This document shows positions 43,860 to 53,445 of a stretch of DNA of 60,101 nucleotides, one piece after another. This DNA comes from Rhodobacter sp. Lineage in GTDB: Bacteria > Pseudomonadota > Alphaproteobacteria > Rhodobacterales > Rhodobacteraceae. The stretch lies in NCBI GenBank assembly GCA_027490955.1, contig JAIXXB010000032.1:1-60101 (forward strand), in the 5' to 3' direction. The translations under genes were made by a program, and so were the position numbers. How positions within the stretch are numbered: the stretch's first letter is position 1; each line of letters opens with the position of its first letter. Below the pieces are notes generated by a model. The model did no database searches. It worked only from the letters and a program-made list of their open reading frames with translations, and was not told the origin of the DNA.

Positions 43860-44765
43860 ATGTGCGCCAAACAAATCCGCAAGACCACAAGCCGAGCCAA
43901 GGCTCCAGTGCAAACCACAGGCCATATCTGGGACGGGGTGGAAGAGTTGAACAACCCCCTGCCGCGCTGGTGGGTTTGGGTGCTGTATCTGACCATCATT
44001 TGGGGCATCGGCTATACCATTGCCTATCCCGCATGGCCCTTACTGACGGGGGCGACGCAGGGGATTTTGGGGCCGCAAGAGCGTGCGGCGGTGGCCGCCG
44101 AAATCGCCCGTTTTGATGCCGCAAATGCGACGATAAAGGCCGCGTTGACCGCCGCCCCCCTCGAGAGCATCCCTGCGGACGATGCGCTGAAAGCCTATGC
44201 CATTCCCGCGGGGGCATCGGTGTTTAAGAACAACTGCGCGCAATGCCATGGCGCGGGCGCGGCGGGCGTGCAGGGCAAAGGATACCCTAACCTTTTGGAC
44301 AATGATTGGCTGTGGGGCGGCGATATGGAGTCCATCCATACCACCATCGCCCACGGCATTCGCAACACTGCCGACAGCGATGCACGTTATTCTGAAATGC
44401 CAAAATTTGGCGCAGATGGTCTTTTGGAACCTGCGCAAATTGCCCAAGTGGTTGAACATGTTTTGGCCATATCTGGACAAGAGCATGATGCGGCGCTGGC
44501 CAGTGCTGGGGCGACGGTCTTTCTAGAAAACTGCGCCGCGTGCCATACCGAAGCAGGCACGGGCGATCGCGCCCAAGGCGCGCCAAACCTGACCGATGCC
44601 ATCTGGCTGTACGGCGGCGACCGCGCAACGATCACCGAAACCGTGACCAACGCCCGCTTTGGCGTAATGCCCGCTTGGGCGGGGAAACTCTCTGAAGACG
44701 AGGTTCGCGCCGTGGCGACTTATGTCCATAGTTTGGGCGGAGGCGAGGGCGCGCCCGCGCCTTAG
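43860..44765 (+). CDS. ccoP: Cytochrome cbb3 oxidase subunit III (dihaem)
   Basis: The protein has 301 residues. One N-terminal membrane helix ([23 protein letters not shown]) and two haem c sites, CAQCH near 126 and CAACH near 222, are visible. The periplasmic domains accept electrons from soluble cytochromes. The intact NOQP order marks a functional oxidase. An RTX-type gene follows instead of ccoG. Confidence 0.96.
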   Translation: MCAKQIRKTTSRAKAPVQTTGHIWDGVEELNNPLPRWWVWVLYLTIIWGIGYTIAYPAWPLLTGATQGILGPQERAAVAAEIARFDAANATIKAALTAAPLESIPADDALKAYAIPAGASVFKNNCAQCHGAGAAGVQGKGYPNLLDNDWLWGGDMESIHTTIAHGIRNTADSDARYSEMPKFGADGLLEPAQIAQVVEHVLAISGQEHDAALASAGATVFLENCAACHTEAGTGDRAQGAPNLTDAIWLYGGDRATITETVTNARFGVMPAWAGKLSEDEVRAVATYVHSLGGGEGAPAP

Positions 44766-44872
44766 TCTGCCTTGATCACCTCGTTCAAGAACGCAGCCGC
44801 CCATGGTCGAAATGCTGTGGGCGATTTTCTATCTTGGGTTGACTGGATCTGTGCCTTTGCCTTAGACCTTTT

Positions 44873-44887
44873 TTAACTTTTTGGTAA
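44873..44887 (+). promoter_or_regulatory. CtrA-like box upstream of the inserted RTX gene
   Basis: TTAA-N7-GTAA differs by one base from the CtrA consensus TTAA-N7-TTAA. It lies 19 bp before the start codon. Confidence 0.35.
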
Positions 44888-44905
44888 CCATTGCGAGGTC
44901 GTATC

Positions 44906-45751
44906 ATGGCACGGTTTTTTGCGTCTGAAACTTTTGATCTTCGGGAATTTGACCTGAATTGGTATAGCCGGAATTACTATGACGAAACCCTTGATCGTGG
45001 CCGAAACGAACGGATCGCAGGCGTATTGTATCGTGATTTTCTGGTTTTGAATGGCTTTAATTCTGGCCCCAACTTTTACGACGATTATTATCTCACAGTG
45101 GCGGGCAGCGGCATCACAGGATCGATCGCGCGCGGCACTGTGACGGGCACCGTCACCCTGATGGCCGAGGTCTATGCAAGCCCGTCAGGTGCCTTCTATT
45201 CGTGGTGGGGAATTGCAGGCACGTCTATTTCGGCGCGTGCAATTTTAAATGCGGGGCAAACGGCGTCTTTGGCAGATGATCTTGCGCTGTTTGCCAACGC
45301 CTTGAAGGGCGATGATGTGATCGAGCTGTCTGTTTATGACGATTGGATGATGGGCTTTGCAGGCCGCGACACCATCCGTGGCAATGCGGGCGATGATACC
45401 ATCACGGGTGGCACGGGTTCTGATCGGCTGTATGGTGGCGAGGGGGCGGATGCGTTTATCTTTGACGATGGTGACAGCAAACGTGGCGCGGGCAATTCGG
45501 GAAGAGATGTAATTTTCGATTTTGTCGTGGGCGAGGATACCATAGATTTGCGCCAAATTGATGCAAACACCCGCCAAGCTGGCGATCAGACCTTCATCTT
45601 TTCCAGCGTTGCGGCAAGCAACGCCATTTGGCTAACCACTGCGGGCAGAAATCTGATCGTATCGGGTGATACAAATGGCGATGGACGGGCCGATTTCGAA
45701 ATTGAATTGCGCAGCCTTTCCCTTTTGTCGGCCACCGACTTTATCCTTTAG
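44906..45751 (+). CDS. Small RTX calcium-binding exoprotein
   Basis: The protein has 281 residues. The N-terminal 140 residues are aromatic-rich and unrecognised (NWYSRNYYDETLDRG, NFYDDYYLTVAGSG). RTX repeats follow (GNAGDDTITGGTGSDRLYGGEGADAF, about 157-182) and then a serralysin-type C-terminal module (FDFVVGEDTIDLRQID, ending SATDFIL), very like the end of the protease at 6.3 kb (DFIL). There is no Sec signal and no zinc motif, so it is probably a non-protease type I secretion substrate. GAGG lies seven bases before ATG 44906. It interrupts the usual ccoP-ccoG adjacency. Confidence 0.82.
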   Translation: MARFFASETFDLREFDLNWYSRNYYDETLDRGRNERIAGVLYRDFLVLNGFNSGPNFYDDYYLTVAGSGITGSIARGTVTGTVTLMAEVYASPSGAFYSWWGIAGTSISARAILNAGQTASLADDLALFANALKGDDVIELSVYDDWMMGFAGRDTIRGNAGDDTITGGTGSDRLYGGEGADAFIFDDGDSKRGAGNSGRDVIFDFVVGEDTIDLRQIDANTRQAGDQTFIFSSVAASNAIWLTTAGRNLIVSGDTNGDGRADFEIELRSLSLLSATDFIL

Positions 45752-45785
45752 TGCCTTTGCGGCCCTGCGCATATCTGATCTGACA

Positions 45786-45799
45786 TTGATCTAACGCAA
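45786..45799. promoter_or_regulatory. FNR-like box upstream of ccoG
   Basis: TTGAT-CTAA-CGCAA has a perfect left half and a degenerate right half that keeps CAA. It is centred about 87 bp before ccoG, suggesting separate FnrL control of the ccoGHIS unit. Confidence 0.6.
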
Positions 45800-45879
45800 G
45801 GCGCAGTTGCTGGTTTTCCCTATGCTGATCGCAAGAGTGGCCCCAAGCCACCCTGTATCGCATGTTGTGGAGCCTGCAA

Positions 45880-47346
45880 ATGTCCAGCGCCGATCTGCCA
45901 CCGCCCGAACTTTACGCCCCGCGGGAGCCGATTTTCCCGCGCCGTGTTTATGGGTTTTATCGCAATGTGAAATGGGCGCTGATGGTGCTGCTGCTGGGCA
46001 TTTACTATGTCACCCCATGGATCCGTTGGGATCGTGGGCCGAACCTGCCAGATCAAGCCGTGTTGATCGATATGGGCGGGCGGCGGTTCTTTTTCTTTAT
46101 GATCGAAATCTGGCCGCACGAGTTTTACTTTGTGGCGGGCCTTCTGATCATGGCGGGTCTGGGGCTGTTTTTGTTCACCTCGGCGGCGGGGCGCGTCTGG
46201 TGCGGCTATGCCTGCCCGCAAACAGTTTGGACTGACCTTTTCATCCTAGTCGAGCGCTGGATCGAGGGCGATCGCAACGCGCGCATCCGCCTGCACCGCC
46301 AGCCGTGGAATTGGGAAAAGCTGATCAAAAATGGCGTGAAATGGTGGGCATGGCTGGCGATAGCCTTGGCCACGGGGGGGGCGTGGATATTCTATTTCAC
46401 CGATGCGCCGACCCTGTTTTATGATCTGATCCATTTTCAGGCGCATCCTATCGCCTATGCCACGATGGCCATTCTGACAGGCACCACCTTTTTCTTTGGT
46501 GGTTTCGCGCGCGAGCAGATTTGCATCTATGCCTGCCCTTGGCCGCGCATTCAGGCTGCAATGATGGATGAAGACACCCTAACCATCGGCTACCGCGAGT
46601 GGCGAGGCGAGCCGCGCGGCAAGCCCGATGTGCAAGACCATGGTGATTGCATCGATTGCATGGCCTGCGTCAATGTGTGCCCGCAAGGTATCGACATCCG
46701 CGATGGCCAGCAATTGGCCTGCATCACCTGCGGTCTGTGCATTGATGCCTGCAACGGCATCATGGAAAAAATCGGCAAGCCGCGCGATTTGATCGGTTAC
46801 ATGGCCCTCACGGACGAGGCGGCCGAACGCGCGGGCGCGCCCAAAAAACCCATCTGGCGGCATATTCTGCGCCTGCGCACTGTGATCTATACCCTGCTGT
46901 GGGCGGGGGTGGGAATTGCTTTGATCGTGGCGCTGTTTCTGCGCAGCCCGCTGGATGTCAACGTCACCCCAGTGCGCAACCCGCAATATGTCACCCTGTC
47001 AGATGGATCAATCCGCAACGCTTATGACCTGCGCCTTCGCAATATGCAGGGCGAAGATCATGTTTTCGCCGTCTCTGCGGCATCGCTTGCAACATTTATT
47101 CTAAGCTTCGATGGCCAGCCAGATTTGAACATCACCGTCCCCGCCAACCAAACCAAAACTGTGCGCCTGTTTGTGACCGCGCCTTTGGAAACCTTGGCCG
47201 TTGGGGCCGAACGCACCGATCTGCGCCTGTGGATCATGGATATGGGGCCTGATGGCCATGCGACCGACCCCCTGCGCATTCATTACGACACGGTGTTTTA
47301 CGGCACAGATAAATCCCGCACCGATGACGATAGACAGGAGAATTAA
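45880..47346 (+). CDS. ccoG: Cytochrome oxidase accessory protein CcoG (FixG)
   Basis: The protein has about 488 residues. Four to five membrane helices surround polyferredoxin cysteines: GRVWCGYACPQTVW and CIYACPWPR, then two 4Fe-4S motifs CIDCMACVNVCPQG and CITCGLCIDACNG, and a C-terminal Ig-like periplasmic domain. It reduces copper during cbb3 assembly. ATG 45880 with GGAG seven bases upstream is preferred to ATG 45862. It is followed by ccoH at a 1-bp gap. Confidence 0.94.
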   Translation: MSSADLPPPELYAPREPIFPRRVYGFYRNVKWALMVLLLGIYYVTPWIRWDRGPNLPDQAVLIDMGGRRFFFFMIEIWPHEFYFVAGLLIMAGLGLFLFTSAAGRVWCGYACPQTVWTDLFILVERWIEGDRNARIRLHRQPWNWEKLIKNGVKWWAWLAIALATGGAWIFYFTDAPTLFYDLIHFQAHPIAYATMAILTGTTFFFGGFAREQICIYACPWPRIQAAMMDEDTLTIGYREWRGEPRGKPDVQDHGDCIDCMACVNVCPQGIDIRDGQQLACITCGLCIDACNGIMEKIGKPRDLIGYMALTDEAAERAGAPKKPIWRHILRLRTVIYTLLWAGVGIALIVALFLRSPLDVNVTPVRNPQYVTLSDGSIRNAYDLRLRNMQGEDHVFAVSAASLATFILSFDGQPDLNITVPANQTKTVRLFVTAPLETLAVGAERTDLRLWIMDMGPDGHATDPLRIHYDTVFYGTDKSRTDDDRQEN

Positions 47347-47347
47347 C

Positions 47348-47821
47348 ATGCCCGCAGAGCCAGAATTCAAGGTGACTGGCCCCAAGGTCTTTGCCGTGAC
47401 CGCTGCCGCCTTTGCCGTGATTATCGGCGTCAATGTGCTGATGGCTTACCGCGCGATCAGCACCTTTCCCGGGCTAGAGGTGGACAACCCCTATGTCGCC
47501 AGCCAAACATTCGATGCGGATCGGGCGGCGCAAAATGCCTTGGGCTTGCGGCTGGTGCAGGGCTATGACGCCCGATTGGGGCAACTGGAACTGCGCTTTA
47601 CGAACAGGGCGGGTGCGCCTGTGCAACTGGCCGATGTTCAAGTCTTGGTTGGTCGCAGCACCGAAGCGCGTGAAGATTTTAGCCCGACCTTTACCTATGC
47701 GAATGGGGCCTATCTGGCAGATGCCAAACTGGGGCAGGGTAAATGGGTGATGCATGTCACAAGCCATGCCGCCGATGGCACGCTGTATCGCCAACGCTTG
47801 TCTCTTTGGGTGAAGGGCTAG
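47348..47821 (+). CDS. ccoH: Cytochrome oxidase assembly protein CcoH (FixH)
   Basis: The protein has 157 residues. One N-terminal membrane helix (KVFAVTAAAFAVIIGVNVLMAYRAI) and a periplasmic beta domain with NPYVASQTFDADRAAQNALG match FixH. CAGGAG lies upstream. It is needed for stable cbb3 assembly. It ends 3 bp before ccoI. Confidence 0.92.
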   Translation: MPAEPEFKVTGPKVFAVTAAAFAVIIGVNVLMAYRAISTFPGLEVDNPYVASQTFDADRAAQNALGLRLVQGYDARLGQLELRFTNRAGAPVQLADVQVLVGRSTEAREDFSPTFTYANGAYLADAKLGQGKWVMHVTSHAADGTLYRQRLSLWVKG

Positions 47822-47824
47822 GCC

Positions 47825-50038
47825 ATGACGCTGCAATCGGCATTCCCCGTGACCGAACATGAGGCAGGCGGCATGGCCGCTTGCCCCGCCTGCGCAGTCG
47901 CGCCTTCGGCCCAGTCAATCGCCCAGCTGGCGGCGGGTAGGCGCGCGCAGATCATTCTGTCCTTGCCCGCCGCGCATTGTGCGGCCTGCATCAGCACTGT
48001 GGAGGGCGCGCTCATGGCCCAAGCAGGGGTAAAGGCTGCGCGCCTAAACCTGACGCAGCGCCGCGTGTTGATTGAAACCGAAGCGGGGGTTGAGCCCGAC
48101 CGCATGATCGCCGCCCTTTCGCGCGCGGGCTACGAGGCATACGAGATGGACGCAGGTCTTTTGTCCAGCACGAAAACAGATCGCGCCACGCGCGATTTGG
48201 CCATGCGGCTTGGCGTTGCGTTCTTTTCGATGATGAATGTGATGCTGCTATCGGTCGCGGTTTGGTCGGGTGGTGATGGGGCCACGCGGGATATGTTTCA
48301 CTGGATTTCCGCGCTGATCGCCATTCCCACTGTTGCCTTTTCGGGCCGCCCCTTTTTTGCCAGCGCCGCGCGCAGTTTGGCCGCAGGCCGCCTGAGCATG
48401 GACGTGCCCATTTCACTGGCATTGACTCTGGCCAGCGCGATTTCTTTGTATGAAACCGCCCAAGGTGGTCATCACGCCTATTTCGATGCCGCGGTGATGC
48501 TGTGCTTTTTCCTGCTGCTGGGCCGCTATCTGGATCATCGCACCCGCGCGATGGCCCGTTCTGCCGCCGAGGAGCTTGCCGCATTAGAGGTGCCGCGCGC
48601 CACGGTATTGGTGGGCGGGGCCGAGGTGGTGCGCCCCACCCGTGATCTGGCCATAGGGGATATCATTCGTGTGCGACCTGGTGGGCGTGTGCCCGTCGAT
48701 GGAGTGATCGTTGCGGGCATGTCCGAAATGGATCGCTCTTTGCTAACGGGTGAAAGCCTGCCTGCCTTTGCAGGGCTGGGCGCGCAGGTTTTGGCGGGCG
48801 AGGTGAATTTGACAGGCCCGTTAGATATTCGCGCCACCGCAGTTGGCCGTGCCTCTGCCCTGCACCGCATGGCCGATATGGTCGCCATCGCCGAAGGGGC
48901 CAAAACGCGCTACACGTCGCTGGCCGAACGTGCGGCGGGTTGGTATTCGCCACTTGTGCATCTTTTGTCGTTTTCAGCCTTTGGGTTTTGGCTGTGGCAG
49001 ACGGGCGGCGATGTGCGTTATGCCATCAATATCTCGGCCGCCGTGCTGATTATCACCTGCCCCTGCGCGCTGGGCCTTGCTGTGCCCGCTGTGGTGACAT
49101 CGGCCAGTGGAAAATTGTTCCGCCGTGGCTTGTTGATCAAAAATGGCACTGCGTTAGAGCGTCTTGCCCAAGTGGACACTGTGGTTTTGGACAAAACAGG
49201 CACGTTGACCATGGGCGCGCCGACCCCTGTCGATTTTGCCGCCCATCCCGCGCAGATCGTGGCCCTTGCGGCGGCATTGGCGCAGGCCTCATCACATCCG
49301 CTGGCGGTCAGTTTGGCTGCAGCCGCCAAGGCGCGGGGCATTGCGCCCAGCCATGATGTGACGCAAATCCGCGAAGTGGCAGGATTTGGGATTGAAGGGC
49401 GATATCAGGGCCGCACCCTGCGCCTTGGTCGCGCCGAATGGGTTGGGGCGCGGCCGCTGGATATAACGGCAAGCTACCTGCGCTGGGGCGAGGTAAGCCA
49501 TGCCTTCGGCTTTGAAGACCAGTTGCGCAACGGCGCACAGGCTGCAGTCGATGCTTTTGCCGCCATGGGCAAAACGGTGTATCTGATTTCGGGTGATACC
49601 GCTGGCCCTGTCGCGGCGCTGGCAAACCGCCTTGGCATTGGCTTTTGGACAGCCGCCGCCCTGCCCGAAGATAAGCTGCGCTTGGTTGCCGATTTATCCG
49701 CCCAAGGCCACCGCGTTTTGATGGTGGGCGATGGGCTGAATGACACGGCGGCGCTGGCGGGCGCCCATGTCTCAATTAGCCCAGCCTCGGCCCTAGACGC
49801 GGCGCGGGTGGCCGCGGATATCGTGCTTTTGGGTGCAGATATGGCCCCCATCGCCGATGCCTTGCGTATTGCAGGCCAAGCGCGCAGGCGCATTTTGGAA
49901 AACTTTACGCTTTCGGCGGCCTATAACGTGATCGCCGTTCCCTTGGCGCTGGTCGGTCTTGCCACCCCCCTTGCCGCAGCACTGGCCATGTCGCTGTCTT
50001 CCATCACAGTTTCCCTAAACGCGCTGCGGCTGAAATAG
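47825..50038 (+). CDS. ccoI: Copper-transporting P1B-type ATPase CcoI (FixI)
   Basis: The protein has 737 residues. The N-terminal heavy-metal domain carries HCAACIST (CxxC). The membrane metal site is TCPCALG, the phosphorylation site DKTGTLTMG, the nucleotide site SSHPLAV, and the hinge GDGLNDTAAL. CcoI-type ATPases export copper needed for CuB of the cbb3 oxidase rather than for detoxification; the operon context supports this. Confidence 0.95.
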   Translation: MTLQSAFPVTEHEAGGMAACPACAVAPSAQSIAQLAAGRRAQIILSLPAAHCAACISTVEGALMAQAGVKAARLNLTQRRVLIETEAGVEPDRMIAALSRAGYEAYEMDAGLLSSTKTDRATRDLAMRLGVAFFSMMNVMLLSVAVWSGGDGATRDMFHWISALIAIPTVAFSGRPFFASAARSLAAGRLSMDVPISLALTLASAISLYETAQGGHHAYFDAAVMLCFFLLLGRYLDHRTRAMARSAAEELAALEVPRATVLVGGAEVVRPTRDLAIGDIIRVRPGGRVPVDGVIVAGMSEMDRSLLTGESLPAFAGLGAQVLAGEVNLTGPLDIRATAVGRASALHRMADMVAIAEGAKTRYTSLAERAAGWYSPLVHLLSFSAFGFWLWQTGGDVRYAINISAAVLIITCPCALGLAVPAVVTSASGKLFRRGLLIKNGTALERLAQVDTVVLDKTGTLTMGAPTPVDFAAHPAQIVALAAALAQASSHPLAVSLAAAAKARGIAPSHDVTQIREVAGFGIEGRYQGRTLRLGRAEWVGARPLDITASYLRWGEVSHAFGFEDQLRNGAQAAVDAFAAMGKTVYLISGDTAGPVAALANRLGIGFWTAAALPEDKLRLVADLSAQGHRVLMVGDGLNDTAALAGAHVSISPASALDAARVAADIVLLGADMAPIADALRIAGQARRRILENFTLSAAYNVIAVPLALVGLATPLAAALAMSLSSITVSLNALRLK

Positions 50039-50043
50039 GGGGA

Positions 50044-50214
50044 ATGATGAATATTCTGGTCTATCTTATTCCCATTTCCCTGCTGCTGGGCGGTTTTGGT
50101 TTGGGATTTTTTCTGTGGTCGATGGAGACGCACCAGTTTGACGACCCCGACGGATCTGCCGCGCGCATTCTGCGCCCAGATTGGGATAGCAAACCGCCTA
50201 CGCCCCTAGACTAA
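50044..50214 (+). CDS. ccoS: Cytochrome oxidase maturation protein CcoS (FixS)
   Basis: The protein has 56 residues. Tandem ATGs occur at 50044 and 50047, just after GGGGGA. It has one membrane helix (LVYLIPISLLLGGFGLGFFLWS) and then the conserved METHQFDDPDGSAARIL signature of CcoS. It is required for inserting cofactors into cbb3 oxidase and ends the ccoGHIS operon. Confidence 0.92.
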   Translation: MMNILVYLIPISLLLGGFGLGFFLWSMETHQFDDPDGSAARILRPDWDSKPPTPLD

Positions 50215-50495
50215 AGAGATAAAAGTTTTGCTTGCTCTGCACAAAAATCATCACGTAGGTTGACACTCAGCAAGGCTGCGCTTGGGAGGGTGCGCCTTGC
50301 TACTTTGGCACAAAAGCAATGATCGCCTCTGCGCGCATGTCGGTTAGAATGCTTTGACCACCTGCGCGCTGGACTGCGCTTGGCCCGCACCCAAAGGGCG
50401 CTGGGCTGCCTGTTTTCACGGCCTATGCCCGTTCATGCGGGGCATATTCAGGGGTTTGGCACGTTCTGCGGGGCAGGGGGTCGCAACATGCGCCC
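50215..50495. other. Gene-free interval after the cco operon
   Basis: 281 bp without a supported gene. A GCAAGGC/GCCTTGC hairpin near 50271-50301 may end the cco transcript. Confidence 0.4.
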
Positions 50496-50828
50496 TTAGT
50501 TTTTCATAAACTTGCGCCGCGCCTCTATCGCCATGCTGCGCAGCATTTCCAGTTCTGCCAGCTTCTTTTGGGCCGCCTGCAATGCCAGCGGGTCAGTGAT
50601 CCCCTGCAGTGCCAAACGGGCGGCATCGCATTCCTTTTTTAGGCGAATCTCTTCGGGGATTACCCCTGCTTCGGCCATCATGCGAAACGCCACCGCTTCG
50701 CCCGCCGAGACAAAGGCATCAGAGCTGCGGTCGGGCAAGGGTTTGCCGCTGCCTGCCAGCCCAGATAGGGTGCCTTTGGCGGCGGCGGCCTGAATTCGGC
50801 GTTCGGCAAGTTTTTCCAGCCAAGACAT
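50496..50828 (-). CDS. DUF1992 (DnaJC28-like) family protein
   Basis: The protein has 110 residues. WLEKLAERRIQAAAAKGTLSGLAGSGKPL and the conserved helical remainder (IPEEIRLKKECDAARLAL) match the DnaJ homologue subfamily C member 28 conserved domain. No J-domain is present. It is presumably a cytosolic chaperone-related protein. AAAGGGTG lies upstream of ATG 50828. It lies 23 bp downstream of irr, same strand. Confidence 0.85.
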   Translation of the reverse strand: MSWLEKLAERRIQAAAAKGTLSGLAGSGKPLPDRSSDAFVSAGEAVAFRMMAEAGVIPEEIRLKKECDAARLALQGITDPLALQAAQKKLAELEMLRSMAIEARRKFMKN

Positions 50829-50851
50829 CGCGCACCCTTTCGGCAGCGGCG

Positions 50852-51271
50852 TTATGCGCCCGATTTGCGCAAGCGGATCACGACATCCACGCGCGATACT
50901 TCCATCCCCGCAGGCGCCTCGGGCAAGCGCGAGATTTCCAGCGCCTCGCTGGGTGCATCGGTCAGCTTGGCGCTGTCTTCCCAATAGAAATGCGGATGAT
51001 CATCTACGCGCGTGTCAAAATAGCTGCGCGCGCCATCGACGACGATTTCGTTTAGCAATCCCGCATCGCAAAAGGCGCGCAGAGTGTTGTAAACCGTTGC
51101 CAGTGATACTTTTTCGCCTGCACCCGCGGCTGCCGCAAACAGACCTTCTGCAGTGACATGGCGGTTGTGCCCATCCCCCACCAAAAGCTGCGCCAGCGCC
51201 AAACGTTGCCGCGTGGGCCGCAAGCCGCCCTTGGCCAGCCATGATGTGCTATGATGCAGCGCCTGTGTCAT
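50852..51271 (-). CDS. irr: Iron response regulator Irr (Fur family)
   Basis: The protein has 139 residues. The DNA-binding part GGLRPTRQRLALAQLL and EKVSLATVYNTLRAF, and the metal/haem-sensing region DTRVDDHPHFYWED with its HPH cluster, identify a rhodobacteral Irr. It represses or activates iron and haem genes. ATG 51271 matches the usual N-terminus (MTQAL); ATG 51292 has an AAGG site and is an alternative. It is divergent from fabA, the neighbourhood I recall in related genomes. Confidence 0.88.
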   Translation of the reverse strand: MTQALHHSTSWLAKGGLRPTRQRLALAQLLVGDGHNRHVTAEGLFAAAAGAGEKVSLATVYNTLRAFCDAGLLNEIVVDGARSYFDTRVDDHPHFYWEDSAKLTDAPSEALEISRLPEAPAGMEVSRVDVVIRLRKSGA

Positions 51272-51417
51272 GGCGATAATATAGCCGCGCATCGACCTTA
51301 GGGCAAGGCGCGCCGCACGCAGGCAGCAAAGCAGACAGCAAAGCAGGCAGGGGCTGGCCTTGCGCGCGCGTAAAGTGCGGTGTTAGATGGCACAAATCAT
51401 ACCACGGGGGACAGGAC

Positions 51418-51927
51418 ATGGCGGGGTTTCCAAATTCGTTCGGCAAAGAAGATTTGCTGAAATGCGCGCGCGGCGAATTGTTTGGGCCGGGCAATGCCCA
51501 ATTGCCCGCCCCGCCGATGCTGATGATGGATCGTATCACGTCCATTTCCGAAGACGGCGGTTTGCACGGCAAGGGCCATGTGGTGGCCGAATTTGATATC
51601 ACGCCCGATCTGTGGTTTTTCGATTGCCACTTTCCGGGCAACCCAATCATGCCGGGTTGCCTTGGGCTGGATGGGCTGTGGCAACTGACGGGCTTTAACC
51701 TTGGCTGGCGCGGTTGGCAGGGGCGCGGCTATGCGCTGGGCGTGGGCGAAGTAAAGCTGACAGGCATGGTGCGCCCAGACCGCAAGATGCTGACCTATAA
51801 GGTAGATTTCACCAAGGCCCTGCAAACCCGCCGCCTGACGATGGGCGTGGCCGATGGGATTGTCGAGGCGGATGGTGAAGTGATTTATATCGTCAAGGAT
51901 ATGAAGGTGGCATTGTCGGAAAGCTAG
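51418..51927 (+). CDS. fabA: 3-hydroxydecanoyl-ACP dehydratase/isomerase
   Basis: The protein has 169 residues. [28 protein letters not shown] carries the catalytic histidine and aspartate of FabA. It introduces the cis double bond into fatty acids, committing the C10 intermediate to unsaturated lipids. A GGGGGACAGGAC leader precedes the ATG. It forms a cluster with fabB and fabI downstream; a hairpin lies in the 283-bp gap before fabB. Confidence 0.95.
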   Translation: MAGFPNSFGKEDLLKCARGELFGPGNAQLPAPPMLMMDRITSISEDGGLHGKGHVVAEFDITPDLWFFDCHFPGNPIMPGCLGLDGLWQLTGFNLGWRGWQGRGYALGVGEVKLTGMVRPDRKMLTYKVDFTKALQTRRLTMGVADGIVEADGEVIYIVKDMKVALSES

Positions 51928-51984
51928 GTTTTCCGATTTGCAAAGGCCATCGCCTTTGCCACGTTGCGCCCTCTCCGCACTCCA

Positions 51985-52007
51985 GCCGGTGGCCCAAAGC
52001 CACCGGC
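51985..52007 (+). terminator. Hairpin between fabA and fabB
   Basis: GCCGGTGGC (51985-51993) pairs perfectly with GCCACCGGC (51999-52007) around a CCAAA loop. There is no T-run, so it may be an mRNA stabiliser or attenuator rather than a terminator. Confidence 0.5.
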
Positions 52008-52210
52008 CAGCGCCCGCCCCGCCCATGGCAGGCGCTGGCCTCTGGTTAGATTGCCGAGAGACTCCATCTGCACCTTGGTCTCTGTGGGCGGGAAAACGCG
52101 GGTCGCGTTTTCTGGTCCGCCCAAACTGGCCACATGTTCGAACGGGGCCATCCCCCTTGCCCCCATCCCCCCAAGCCCCTAAACAGGGGTAAACACTAAG
52201 GGAGGCCCTT

Positions 52211-53440
52211 ATGCGCCGTGTCGTTATCACTGGGATCGGGATTGTCAGCAGCATCGGCAACAACGCCGCCGAGGTGGAGGCATCTTTGCGCGCGGGCAAG
52301 TCGGGGATTGTCTTTGCCCCTGAATATGCCGAGCATGGATTCCGCAGCCAAGTGCATGGCATGCCGCAGATCACCCTAGAAGATCACATCGACAAGCGTG
52401 ATTTGCGCTTTATGGGCCCGGGGGCTGCCTATAACTTTTTGGCCATGCAACAGGCGATTGCCGACTCTGGGCTGGAAGAGTCGGACGTGTCCAACGAACG
52501 CACGGGCCTTGTCATGGGTTCTGGCGGGCCGTCTACATCCAACTTTTTCACCGCCTTTGACTGCGTGATCAACAAAGGCGCGCCCAAAAAGATGGGGCCG
52601 TTTATGGTGACGCGCTGCATGAGCAGCACCAACTCCGCCTGCCTTGCCACGCCGTTCAAGATTAAGGGCGTGAATTATTCGATCACCTCGGCCTGTTCCA
52701 CATCCGCCCATTGCATCGGCAATGGGGTAGAGCAAATTCAGATGGGCAAGCAGGATATCGTCTTTGCAGGCGGGGGCGAGGAATTGGATTGGACACTGTC
52801 CTGCCTGTTCGATGCGATGGGGGCGATGTCATCGAAGTATAACGACGCGCCCGAAACCGCGTCCCGCACCTATGATGCGACCCGCGATGGGTTTGTGATT
52901 GCGGGCGGTGGCGGAGTTGTGGTGCTGGAAGAGCTTTCCCACGCCCTTGCGCGCGGGGCCAAGATTTACGGCGAGGTCACGGGTTACGGGGCCACATCCG
53001 ATGGGCATGATATGGTCGCGCCCAGCGGCGAGGGGGGCGAGCGTTCGATGCGCCTTGCCCTGTCTACCCTGCCAGCGGGGCGCAAGATTGATTATATCAA
53101 CAGCCACGGCACATCGACTGTGGTGGGCGATGTCACCGAAATGGAGGCGATCCGCCGCGTGTTTGGGCGCGGGTCAACCCCGCCCACAGCCTCGACCAAA
53201 TCGTTGACGGGCCATTCGCTGGGGGCCACGGGTGTGCATGAGGCGATTTATTCGCTGCTGATGATGCAGGGAAATTTCATCGCCGCATCGGTCAATATCT
53301 CCACGCTAGACCCCGCACTTGACCCATCAGAAATTGTGATGAGCCTGCGCGAGAATGTCGAGATTGACAGTGTTCTGTCCAATTCCTTTGGTTTTGGCGG
53401 CACCAATGCCACGCTGGTTATGTCGAAATATAAAGGATAG
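52211..53440 (+). CDS. fabB: 3-oxoacyl-ACP synthase I
   Basis: The protein has 409 residues. The catalytic triad is visible: [11 protein letters not shown] (Cys near 163), [11 protein letters not shown] (His near 300) and TGHSLGATG (His near 335). The C-terminal [12 protein letters not shown] is the thiolase-fold signature. It extends unsaturated acyl-ACP made by FabA. AGGGAGG precedes the ATG. Confidence 0.95.
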   Translation: MRRVVITGIGIVSSIGNNAAEVEASLRAGKSGIVFAPEYAEHGFRSQVHGMPQITLEDHIDKRDLRFMGPGAAYNFLAMQQAIADSGLEESDVSNERTGLVMGSGGPSTSNFFTAFDCVINKGAPKKMGPFMVTRCMSSTNSACLATPFKIKGVNYSITSACSTSAHCIGNGVEQIQMGKQDIVFAGGGEELDWTLSCLFDAMGAMSSKYNDAPETASRTYDATRDGFVIAGGGGVVVLEELSHALARGAKIYGEVTGYGATSDGHDMVAPSGEGGERSMRLALSTLPAGRKIDYINSHGTSTVVGDVTEMEAIRRVFGRGSTPPTASTKSLTGHSLGATGVHEAIYSLLMMQGNFIAASVNISTLDPALDPSEIVMSLRENVEIDSVLSNSFGFGGTNATLVMSKYKG

Positions 53441-53445
53441 GCGCG

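Noticed and set aside
44772-44790. CTTGATCACCTCGTTCAAG as a fourth FNR box
   Set aside because: The half-sites are separated by nine bases instead of six, so the geometry is wrong for FNR.
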